NCBI RefSeq assembly: GCF_019645855.1
Contig: NZ_CP080999.1
Location: forward strand, 3,348,001-3,412,000
DNA: 64,000 bases
Direction of reading: 5' to 3'
Origin: Mycobacterium malmoense
Lineage (GTDB): Bacteria > Actinomycetota > Actinomycetes > Mycobacteriales > Mycobacteriaceae
Shown here: positions 55,610 to 64,000 of the stretch, piece by piece
How positions within the stretch are numbered: the stretch's first letter is position 1
How the letters are laid out: each line of letters starts with the position of its first letter
Translations under genes and position numbers: made by a program
The notes under the pieces: generated by a model
What the model saw: the letters and a program-made list of their open reading frames with translations, nothing else
The model's database searches: none
Told to the model about the DNA's origin: nothing

Positions 55610-58600
55610 GCGTGGGTTCCAACCTTTCCAGCGGCCTGTCCGCGGGCGCCTCGGGCGCCCCGGCGGATTGTTCCGGCCGCAGTGCGTCGATCAGTTCAAA
55701 GCCGGTGATGCCACCGAGCAATCTGGCCAGCGGAACCGAGCGGCCGATGCCGCGTCGTAGCCGCTTGCGGAGGTCCAGCGCGAGCAGCGAATCTACACCG
55801 AGGTCGGTCAGCGCCGCGCCGAGGTCCACCGACTCGGGGCCGGCGAGCCGCAGTGCGGCGGCCAGCTCGGTGCGCACCATCTCGGCGATCGTTGCCTCGC
55901 TTGGTGTTTCATCGACCGCGGCCTCACCGTCTGCTTGGGCACCGAACGGCGTTGCGGCGCCCTGGCTTTCGAAGAAGACCCGCATCCGGTCGACGTCGGC
56001 GGCGAAGATCAGCGGGTCATCGGCGTAGCGGCGCATGCCGGCGCCGACGGCCGCGTCGGCATCCATCGCGACCAATCCGGACCGTTCGACCCGGGTGATC
56101 TCGTCGCCGTCGACGATCCCGCCGCCCGGCCACAACCCCCAGCGCACCGATGTGCAGTCGAGCCCGTCGGCCCGCAACCGGCCGGCGAGCACGTCGAGCA
56201 TCCGGTTGGCTGCCGCGTATCCGGCGTGCCCGTGGCCGCCCCACACTCCGGACACCGACGAGCACAGCAGGATCTGCGAACCCCGCCGCATCGGCCAGGC
56301 GTCCACCATCCGCGCCAACCCAATCACTTTGGGCCCGAACATCGCCGCCAGGTCCGCGCCGGTGAGCCGCCCATGCGGGGCGAACCTGGCCGCTCCGGCG
56401 GCATGGATCAGCAATGACGCACCGTCGCCGGCATATTCGGCCGCTACCGCCGACAGCGTCTCCGGGTCGGTGATGTCGCAGGCCGGGGCGTGCACCTCGA
56501 CGTCCCGGCCGGCCGTGAGTTCGTCCAGGACGCCGCGGTCGATGCCCCTGCGGCTCAACAGGATTAACCTGCGGGCGCCCCGCTGGACGCAGTGCCGGGC
56601 ATATCGCATGCCGACTCCGCCGCTGCCGCCGGTGATCACCACATCGTCCAGCGCGCCGTCATCCAGCCGCCGAGGGGGTGGCAGCCGAACCCGCTCACGC
56701 AGCGTCCTGACGTAGCGGCGCAACCCGGAAGCGCTGCCGCGCAACGCGACCTCGGTGTCGCGTTCGTCCACGAGCGCGTCGATGCAGGCGAGCGCGCCGG
56801 CGGCGCCGACATCCCACGCGGGCAGATCGAGGTGGGCGAACGTGCAGTCGGGAAACTCGAATCCGACGCTGCGGTGCGTCGCCGCTAGCGCGGCCTGCGC
56901 GGGCAGCCGTTCGGCGGAATCCACGGACTCGCCGCCGGCGGTGATCAGCCAGGCCCGGCGGCAGCGCGGTCCGACGGACTTTACGTAGTCCAGCACAGGA
57001 CGATTCGCGATTTCTTTGGCGGCGGCGGCCATGTCGCGATGCGGCAGGGCCGGCGCGATGATCACGACAATCTCGGCGTTTTCGGGCGCGACCAGCCGGC
57101 AATCCCGATGGGCTGCGGCCGCTTCTGTGAGCCGCCGCACCAGCGAATCCGATTCGGCAACAGCCTCGGTGGGCGCGATAATTGCGATGTCACACCGGGT
57201 CCCGTTTGACGCGGCGTCGCGCGGCTCCCATTCCTCGACCGCGATGGTGAGGGTCGCGCCCGGGCGTTCCTCGCTTAGGGGTTCCGCCGTCGCCCACAGG
57301 TGCATGGCGTGCATCGGCGCATTGGGAAACCCGGGTAGCGTGGGTCCGCCAACGGTCCCCACCACGTCGGCCCACCGGTAGCCGGGGTTGGCTACCGCCG
57401 CGGCGACGATGTTGGCCGAAAGCTGGTCGGCGACGGGCTCGTCGCGCCGTCCGGAGCCGACGACCAGCGCCTCGCCCAGCTGGTCGGTGAGCGCGTACAC
57501 GAGCGAGGGGTGTGCCGACATCTCGACGAACGCACCGACACCACGCTGGGCCGCGGCGGCCGCCGCGCGATCGAATCGCACGGTGTTGCGCAGGTTGTCG
57601 TACCAGTAGCCGGTGAAGTCGGTGCCGGGAAGCACGGCGTCCCCGTGCGCCGAACCGATGAATTCGATTGGCGTATCGAAGAATTCCGATGCGGGCAGCA
57701 GCTCGGCCAGCGTGCCGGCCAAGGGCTGCAGCGCGCTGGTGTGCGCGGGGAATGCGACGTCGATCTCCCGGACGAACAGACCCTCCCGCTCGGCGCGCTT
57801 CACGACGGCGGCCACGGCATCCCGGTCACCGGAAACCACGGTCGACGACGGGGAGTTGACCACCGAAACCTCAAGCCAGCCGGTTGTTTCGGTGACCAGA
57901 CGCTCGGCTTCGTCGATGCCGACGCCCAGCACCGCCATGCCGTGGGACCCCGCCAACCGTTCGACCACCGCGGCCCGCGCCGCGACCACCGCGACCGCGT
58001 CGGCCAGCCCGATGCTGCCCGCCACGTACGCCGCCGCCACCTCGCCGAGGCTGTGTCCCACGGCGATGTCCGGAAGGACGCCGCAGGATCGCCATACCTG
58101 TGCCAGGCCGACGGCGTGGGTGAACTGCGCGGCTTGGATGTCGAGCTGCGACCATTCCCGCTCCGGGCCGGTGACCAGGTATTCCAGCGGCGACGGAAGC
58201 CCGGCCGCGGCGAACGCCCGCGCGCATCGGTCGGCCTCGGCTCGATACGCGCAGAGTTCCCGATAGGCGTCGGCGCCCATGAGCGGCCACTGGTTGCCCT
58301 GGCCGGGAAACACGAAGGCGGTTCGCGGCGCGGCCGTTTCGCACGAGCGGGCCACCAGCGGATGCTCGTCGCCGTCGGCCAGCGCGGCAAGGCCCGCCGC
58401 CAGTTCGGCGGTGTCGGCGGCGCGCACCACCGCACGGTGGCGGCGCACCCGGCGGGTCCGCAACACCGTCGCGGCGACTGACGCCAGCGAGGCGCCGGGG
58501 TGGCGCCGGAGATAGTCGGCGATCGCGGCGGCGTCCTGGCCGATCAGGTCTTCCTCGTGGGCGCTGAGCAGCACCGGGGTGCGACCGTCGGGCAGCGGAT

Positions 58601-58610
58601 GAGCCGGCAT
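55602..58610 (-). CDS. mbtD: Mycobactin polyketide synthase MbtD (AT-KR-ACP)
   Basis: A 1,002-residue partial type I PKS. The acyltransferase (about 60-380) has FVFPGQGNQWPLMG and the active Ser in VGHSLGEVAAAY (about 186). The ketoreductase (about 655-870) has VITGGSGGVGMRYA and HAGYAAAN. The acyl carrier domain has LGVDSLLALDLRKRL (Ser about 940). It works with the separate ketosynthase MbtC to make the 3-hydroxybutyrate unit of mycobactin. Its ATG overlaps the mbtC stop by 1 bp (TGATG). Confidence 0.95.
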
Positions 58611-59953
58611 CAGGCAGCACCCGCCCCCAGCTGAGCGGGCACCTCCGGGATGGCAACGATCACGTGCGCATTGGTACCACTCATGCCGAACGCGGACGCC
58701 GCGGCGATCCGCTGCCCGTCCTTCGCGGGCCAGGGCGTCAGGGTTTGGGCCAATCGCAATCCCTGGCTTTCCCAGTCGATTTCACGGCTGGCCTCGGCGG
58801 CGTGCAAGGTGGGCGGGACCGTGCCATGTTCGGCCGAGACCAGAACCTTGGCCAGCCCGAGCGCCCCGGCAGCGGCCTGCGCGTGTCCCACGTTGGACTT
58901 CACCGACCCGATCAACGCGCCATTGCCGGGCTCGGTGGCACCGTAAGTCTCTGACAGCGAACGCAATTCGGTGGTGTCACCGAGCCGGGTCCCGGTGCCG
59001 TGCCCCTCGACCATCCCGACCTGCTCGGGCCGAATGTCCGCCTGGGCGATGGCGCGCCGAAACAGGCGAGTCTGCGCCGCGCCGCTGGGGGCGGTCAGGC
59101 CGGCGGTTCGGCCGTCCTGGTTGACGGCGCTGGCGCGGACCTCGGCGAGAATCCGCCGGCCATCGCGGCGCGCGGCCGATTCGCGTTGCAGCACAAAGAT
59201 TGCCGCGCCCTCCGCCCACACTGTTCCGGTGGCGTGTGCGGTGAAGGGCCGGCAGTGGCCGTCGTCGGACAGCGCGTGCTGTTTGGAGAACTCCACGAAG
59301 AAACCCGGCGATCCCATCACGCAGACACCGCCGGTCAGGGCGAGGTCGCAGTCGCCGGCCCGAACCGACTGCACCGCCACATGAAACGCCGCCAGCGCGG
59401 ACGCGCAGGAGGCGTCGATGGTCAGCGCGGGACCGGCGAGCCCCAGCGTGTAGGCGATCCGGCCGGAGATCACACCGAGCGCCGTCCCGGTGATCAAATG
59501 GCCGCTGAGCTGGGTGAACTCGGCCATCTCCGGGCCGTAGCCGGTGGCCGAGGCCCCCACATAGCAACCGACATCGTGTCCGGCGAGGTCGTCGGGGTTG
59601 ATGCCGCTGTTTTCCAGCGCGCGCCACGCCACCCGCAGCGCGACCCGTTGCTGGGGATCCATCGCGATGGCCTCGCGCGGTGAGATGCCGAAAAACGCGG
59701 GATCGAACGTCGTTGCCCCGGTGAGGAATCCGCCGGAATCATGGATCAGTTTGAAGCCGTCGTGACGGGAAGACCCGATCAGCAGCTCGCGGATCGACCA
59801 GCCCCGGTCGGTGGGAAACGGGGCCAGCCCCTCCCGTTGCTGTGACAACAGCTCCCAGTACCCGTCGGCGGTGTCGACGCCCCCCGGCGCCTCGACCGCC
59901 ATGCCGACCACGACGACGGGGTCGGTGTGAGCGTCGAAGTGGTTGTCAGACAT
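58610..59953 (-). CDS. mbtC: Mycobactin ketosynthase MbtC
   Basis: A 447-residue stand-alone beta-ketoacyl synthase that elongates on the MbtD carrier. The catalytic Cys is in TIDASCASALAAFH, the two His in VEGHGTGTRLGD and SVKSNVGHAQAAAG. The ATG at 59953 (MSDNHFDAHTDPVVVVGMAV) matches the M. tuberculosis N-terminus and overlaps the mbtT 3' end by 8 bp. Confidence 0.95.
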   Translation of the reverse strand: MSDNHFDAHTDPVVVVGMAVEAPGGVDTADGYWELLSQQREGLAPFPTDRGWSIRELLIGSSRHDGFKLIHDSGGFLTGATTFDPAFFGISPREAIAMDPQQRVALRVAWRALENSGINPDDLAGHDVGCYVGASATGYGPEMAEFTQLSGHLITGTALGVISGRIAYTLGLAGPALTIDASCASALAAFHVAVQSVRAGDCDLALTGGVCVMGSPGFFVEFSKQHALSDDGHCRPFTAHATGTVWAEGAAIFVLQRESAARRDGRRILAEVRASAVNQDGRTAGLTAPSGAAQTRLFRRAIAQADIRPEQVGMVEGHGTGTRLGDTTELRSLSETYGATEPGNGALIGSVKSNVGHAQAAAGALGLAKVLVSAEHGTVPPTLHAAEASREIDWESQGLRLAQTLTPWPAKDGQRIAAASAFGMSGTNAHVIVAIPEVPAQLGAGAA

Positions 59954-60692
59954 CGGCATTCACCAGCGCGGCGACGGCATCGATGTGCTCGTTGACGTAG
60001 AAGTGGCCGCCGTCGTAGAACGACAGCTGGCAGGCGCCCTCGGTGTGGTTTTCCCACCGTCGTAGGGCGTCGGCATCGATGCGGTGGTCATCCCGGCCGC
60101 CCAGCACGTGCATGTCGGCGCGTATGCGGACGTCGGGACCGGGGGCGTAGCGGTTGAACGCCTGGTAGTCGGCCCGGGCCGCGATGGTCAGCAGTTCGGT
60201 GAATTCTTCGTCGGCGAGCAGCTTGGGATCGGTGCCGCCGAGATCGGCGATGTCGGCGAGCAGTCCGTCGTCGCTGGTGGGCAGGTCGGGCATCGCGGCC
60301 ACCACGCACGGCGCCGGACCGGCCGACACCCACAGCTTGCGCACCTCGACGCCGCGGGCTTCGGCGATGCGGGCGAATTCGAACGCGACGACGGCGCCCA
60401 TGCTGTGCCCGAACAGCCGCAGCGGCGCGACGCTAGCCCATGGCCCGGCCTCGAACAGCCCGCGGGCGAGGTCGTGCACGGTTTCGGGGGCGGGGTCGCG
60501 CAGCCGGTCGGCCCGCTGCGGGTATTGCACGATGAAGGTGTCGTCGCCGCCGGCGGCCAGGGCCGCGGCCAATGTCCGATAGCTCGCGGCGGCCGCCCCG
60601 GCATGCGGGAATACCACGGCAGCGCCCACGCGCCGCGGGCCTGGGACCCGTTTGATCCAGGGCGCAAAGGTGGCCGGCACGCTTAATGTCAT
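59946..60692 (-). CDS. mbtT: Type II thioesterase MbtT
   Basis: A 248-residue alpha/beta hydrolase. VVFPHAGAAAASYRTLAAAL starts the oxyanion region, the nucleophile is in LFGHSMGAVVAFEFA, and the catalytic Asp and His are in VLGGRDDHRI and DGGHFYV. As an editing thioesterase it would clear misprimed carrier domains. Its ATG overlaps the mbtB stop by 4 bp, making it a separate polypeptide directly behind MbtB, whereas I recall a fused thioesterase at the MbtB C-terminus in M. tuberculosis. Confidence 0.93.
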   Translation of the reverse strand: MTLSVPATFAPWIKRVPGPRRVGAAVVFPHAGAAAASYRTLAAALAAGGDDTFIVQYPQRADRLRDPAPETVHDLARGLFEAGPWASVAPLRLFGHSMGAVVAFEFARIAEARGVEVRKLWVSAGPAPCVVAAMPDLPTSDDGLLADIADLGGTDPKLLADEEFTELLTIAARADYQAFNRYAPGPDVRIRADMHVLGGRDDHRIDADALRRWENHTEGACQLSFYDGGHFYVNEHIDAVAALVNADV

Positions 60693-63600
60693 TGCGCTGT
60701 TTCGCTTTTGGCGGAGCGTTGAGCGGCAGAGAGAACAGAGTCGGCGTCCATGTCGATGACCTCGAGGTACAACTCGGCAACCTGATCGAGCCGCCTGCTG
60801 TCGCGCTCGCGGCCGGCGAGCAAGCCGGCAAGCGCCGAAACGGTTCTTGTAGCGAAGATGTCGGCGACCATGACGTCCGGGGTGTCCAGCCAGGTGCGGA
60901 TGCGGGCGACCGCCCGGGTAGCCAGCACCGAATCCCCACCGAGCGCGAAGAAATCATCGTCGAGGCCAACCCTGTCCAGGCCGAGCAGATCGCCCACGAG
61001 TGCGGCGAGAGCGGATTCCAGCGCCGTCGACGGGGCCCGGTAGCCAGGTTGACCCGAGCGGGAAACCGTGGCTTCCAGTTGGCGGGCGACGGCACGGCGG
61101 TCGATCTTGCCCGCATCGGTGAACGGGATGCGCCCCACCACCGCTATGTGGCGTGGAATCATGTGCGCCGGAACGAGATCGACGAGAGCGTCGCGAATCC
61201 GCTCCGTGATGAGGTCGGCATCGTCGACGCACACCTGCGCGGCCAGCACGTCGCACCCTGCCGACCCGGGGACCAGGGCGGCCACCGCCCCGCGCACGCC
61301 CGGTACTCGTTGCATCGCGGCCTCGATCTCGCCGAGCTCGACGCGGTATCCGCTGACCTTGACGCGGTGATCGGCGCGGCCGACGAATTCCAGGGTGCCG
61401 TCCGGCCAGTAGCGGGCCAGATCGCCGGTGCGATACCAGATCCGGCCGTCATGCGCGACGAAACGCTCCGCGGTCAGGTTGGGTCGGCCACGATAGCCGC
61501 GGGCGATTCCGCGCCCGGACACCCAGAGCTCTCCGGCCACCCAGTCGGGGCAGTCATCGCCCGTGTCGTCGACGACCCGGCAGGCGATGTTCGGCAACGG
61601 CACGCCGTAAGGAACCGCGGGCGCGTCCGCCGGCAGGTTGGCAAGTTCGCCGTCCTCGAAGGACACCTCGAAAAGTGTTGCGTGGACGGCGGTTTCAGTC
61701 GCACCGCCCAACCCGGCGAATCGCACGCCGGGCGACTCGAGCCGCAGTCGACGCGCCTGGTCGGGCCGCACCCAATCACCGCCGACCAGCACTGCCCGCA
61801 GCGACGACAGTCCCAGCCCGGCACCGACGTCCAGCAGCATGTCCAGGGAGCCGGGCATGAAATTGAGCATCGTGACTTTGTGGGTGTCGATGAGCCGGGC
61901 CCAGACATCGGGATCGCGCCGGTGTGCTTCGTCGACAACAACGATGGCACCGCCGACCCGCAGGGGCGCGAAGATCTCCACCACCGACATGTCGGCCTCC
62001 AGGGCCGAGAGGGCCAGGAAACGATCGGTGGGACCGATGTCGAAGTGCCGGGTAACGCACTCCAGGGTGTTCATCGCGGCGTCGTGGGCCACCTCCACTC
62101 CCTTGGGCTCCCCCGTCGAGCCCGAGGTGAACAACACGTAGGCGATCTCGCCGGGATCGATTCTGGCGGACCGGAATTCGCCGCCGGCAGGCGTGGCGCG
62201 CAGCACGTCCGCAACCACCAATGCGGGCACCGGCAACGACGGCCGCTGCCCGCCGCACACCAGGGCCAGGCTCACGGCGCCGGTCGCGAGGATGCGTTCG
62301 GTGCGGTCGCGGGGCTGGTCGATGCCGATCGGTAAATAGGCGCCGCCGGCGGCCAGGATGCCCAGCACGGCCGGCACCTGCTCGGCGGTCTTCGGGCCCA
62401 TTACCGCGACCGTGTCGCCGACGCCGATGCCCGCCGCGCGCAGCGCCGCGGCCACCGCCGACACCTGGTCACGCAACTGCGCGTAGCTGAGGTCCCCGGA
62501 GCTGGCGAACACCGCCGGCGCGTCGGGCTGCCGCTCGGCGTGCCGGAAGAACCCGTCGTGCAAGGCTTCTCCGCTGGGTTCGGCGGCGCGGCCGTTGACC
62601 GAGTCCCGCACCGCCCGTTGCGCTTCCGGCAGTGCTGACGGGCCGGGCCGGTCCCAGGCGTCGTCCGCGGCGGCCAACCGGAGCAGCTCGTCGATGTGGT
62701 AGCCGAACATGGCGTCGATGACGCCCGGAGCGAAGACGCCGTCGCGCACGTCCCAATTCACCAGCACCCCACCGTCGAACTCGGTGACCTGGGCGTCGAG
62801 CAGCACCTGGGGGCCCTGGGAAATGATCCATGCGGGTGCACCGAATTGCTTTGTGACATCGGCACTGAACAGTTCCCCGAGGCCCAGCGCGCTGGTGAAC
62901 ACCACCGGTGCCAGCACCTGGGTGCCGCGATGGCGGCTCAGATCGCGCAGCACCGACAGCCCGGAGTAGGCGGAATGGGCGGCGGCGGTCCGCATGGCGT
63001 CCTGCACCGCCCGTGCCCGCGCCGCCGGGGTGCCGGCGCCGGTCAGGTCGATGTCGAGCAGCAGCGACGAGGTGAAGTCGCCGACCAGCAGGTCGACGTC
63101 GGGGTGCAGCGGCTGGCGCCCAAACAGCGGGACGTTCAGCAGGATCCGCGACGTGGCCGACCAGCGCGCCAACGCATTGGCGAACGCCGCGGCCAGCGTC
63201 ATCGCCGGGGTAATGCCGCGCGCTCGGGCGTGGGCGAACAGCGCGTCGCGGGATGCCGGGTCCAGCCAGTGCCAGCGGCGGGTGCTCGTGCGTGAGTCTC
63301 GCCCGCCGATGGACGGCAGCGGCGGCGGGTCGGGCAGATCCGGGATGCGCTGCGCCCACCAGTCCCGGTCGGGTTGCGACACGGCATCCCGCGCCTCGAC
63401 GGCCTGGCGGTATTCCCGGTAGCTGTAACCTAATTCGGGTAGGTCGCGCCCGAGGTAGAGGGCGGCCAGGTCCGACATCAGGGTGCGGTAGCTCATCGCG
63501 TCGGCGGCCTGCATGTCCAGATCGACGTGCAACCGGGAACGGTCGCCGGGTAACAGCGTCAACGTGAGTTCGAACACCGCACCGTCGAGCTGCTGGTGCG

Positions 63601-64000
63601 ATTTGGCGTCGCGGATGGCCGCCAGCCGCGGCTCGACAAGATCACCGTCACCCCGCAGGTCCACCACCGTCACGGGGACACCCGGGCATTCGTCTGCCGC
63701 GGCGATGCGCTGGGTGCCGTCGGGCAGGAACCGCACCCGCAGCATCGGATGGCGACGCGCCAGCGCGGTGGCGGCCGCGCGCAGGCGATCCGGGTCGATC
63801 GGGCCGCCGTCGAACTCGACGTAGAGGTGCCCGGCCACCCCGCCGTACTGCTGGTTATCCTGGCGGCCCACCCACATGGCGTGTTGCATCGGCGCCAGTG
63901 GAAACGGCTCACCGGTGTCCCCGGGTCCGGCGACGGCCACGGCCGGCCGGTCAGCACCGGCAGCCGGCGAGCCGGCGGTTACCAGCTCGGACCAGGCCTC
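60689..64000 (-). CDS. mbtB: Mycobactin NRPS MbtB (Cy-A-PCP), 5' end outside the window
   Basis: A partial gene: the frame stays open to the window edge, so the N-terminal aryl carrier domain lies mostly outside. Visible are a heterocyclisation domain (LAPMQHAMWVGRQ, and LDMQAADAMSYRTL with the Cy-type DxxxxD motif), an A domain (LFTSGSTGEPKGV, LEADMSVVEIF, GGATETAVHA), and a PCP (FFALGGDSVLATRAV). It condenses salicylate with serine (or threonine) and forms the oxazoline ring. It is first in the visible operon order mbtB-T-C-D-E-F-G-H. The promoter and any IdeR box are beyond 64,000. Confidence 0.95.
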   Translation of the reverse strand, partial: EAWSELVTAGSPAAGADRPAVAVAGPGDTGEPFPLAPMQHAMWVGRQDNQQYGGVAGHLYVEFDGGPIDPDRLRAAATALARRHPMLRVRFLPDGTQRIAAADECPGVPVTVVDLRGDGDLVEPRLAAIRDAKSHQQLDGAVFELTLTLLPGDRSRLHVDLDMQAADAMSYRTLMSDLAALYLGRDLPELGYSYREYRQAVEARDAVSQPDRDWWAQRIPDLPDPPPLPSIGGRDSRTSTRRWHWLDPASRDALFAHARARGITPAMTLAAAFANALARWSATSRILLNVPLFGRQPLHPDVDLLVGDFTSSLLLDIDLTGAGTPAARARAVQDAMRTAAAHSAYSGLSVLRDLSRHRGTQVLAPVVFTSALGLGELFSADVTKQFGAPAWIISQGPQVLLDAQVTEFDGGVLVNWDVRDGVFAPGVIDAMFGYHIDELLRLAAADDAWDRPGPSALPEAQRAVRDSVNGRAAEPSGEALHDGFFRHAERQPDAPAVFASSGDLSYAQLRDQVSAVAAALRAAGIGVGDTVAVMGPKTAEQVPAVLGILAAGGAYLPIGIDQPRDRTERILATGAVSLALVCGGQRPSLPVPALVVADVLRATPAGGEFRSARIDPGEIAYVLFTSGSTGEPKGVEVAHDAAMNTLECVTRHFDIGPTDRFLALSALEADMSVVEIFAPLRVGGAIVVVDEAHRRDPDVWARLIDTHKVTMLNFMPGSLDMLLDVGAGLGLSSLRAVLVGGDWVRPDQARRLRLESPGVRFAGLGGATETAVHATLFEVSFEDGELANLPADAPAVPYGVPLPNIACRVVDDTGDDCPDWVAGELWVSGRGIARGYRGRPNLTAERFVAHDGRIWYRTGDLARYWPDGTLEFVGRADHRVKVSGYRVELGEIEAAMQRVPGVRGAVAALVPGSAGCDVLAAQVCVDDADLITERIRDALVDLVPAHMIPRHIAVVGRIPFTDAGKIDRRAVARQLEATVSRSGQPGYRAPSTALESALAALVGDLLGLDRVGLDDDFFALGGDSVLATRAVARIRTWLDTPDVMVADIFATRTVSALAGLLAGRERDSRRLDQVAELYLEVIDMDADSVLSAAQRSAKSETAQ

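Overview
The window is high-GC mycobacterial DNA. Protein-level resemblance and gene order point to a slow-growing non-tuberculous species, most like the M. avium complex. From tRNA-Asn to the mycobactin genes the order largely follows the M. tuberculosis Rv2342-Rv2383 region as I remember it (dnaG, dgt, TPM protein, esxO/esxP, PPE38, glyS, smtB, furB, uppS, recO, amiA2, era, ybeY, phoH, rsmE, dnaJ2, hrcA, mbtH to mbtB). Family names come from recognised motifs and remembered homologues; no search was run.

Region 1 (0-8.5 kb) is a cysteine/sulfur island. A family 2A encapsulin shell gene and its cysteine desulfurase cargo gene (minus strand) face a TQXA-type gene, cysK and cysE (plus strand). 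The plus-strand operon starts with a leaderless 24-codon ORF ending in six consecutive cysteine codons. The bases across and after its stop can pair over 13 bp with the Shine-Dalgarno of the next gene, as expected for a cysteine-sensing attenuator. A diverged copy of the whole leader, with another Cys-rich leaderless ORF, lies upstream of a small ANTAR-domain gene at 8.2 kb.

Region 2 (8.5-11.4 kb) is a methionine salvage operon, mtnC, mtnD and a fused mtnA-mtnB. Region 3 (11.4-12.7 kb) holds two small helix-turn-helix genes next to tRNA-Asn, probably mobile-element debris. Region 4 (12.8-25.6 kb) has dnaG, a SodC-like lipoprotein, dgt, a TPM membrane protein, the esxO/esxP/PPE38 secretion locus with decayed plc and PPE-MPTR remnants, glyS, and the zinc regulators smtB-furB.

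Region 5 (25.6-42.9 kb) is mainly housekeeping: uppS, recO, an amidase, a PLP decarboxylase, era, ybeY, phoH carrying a 359-residue intein, rsmE, dnaJ2, hrcA, a carboxymuconolactone decarboxylase/ECF sigma pair and two MTB12-like secreted antigens. Region 6 (43.1-64 kb) is the mycobactin assembly line on the minus strand, mbtB (5' end outside the window), mbtT, mbtC, mbtD, mbtE, mbtF, mbtG and mbtH, nearly all overlapping by a few bases and so translationally coupled.
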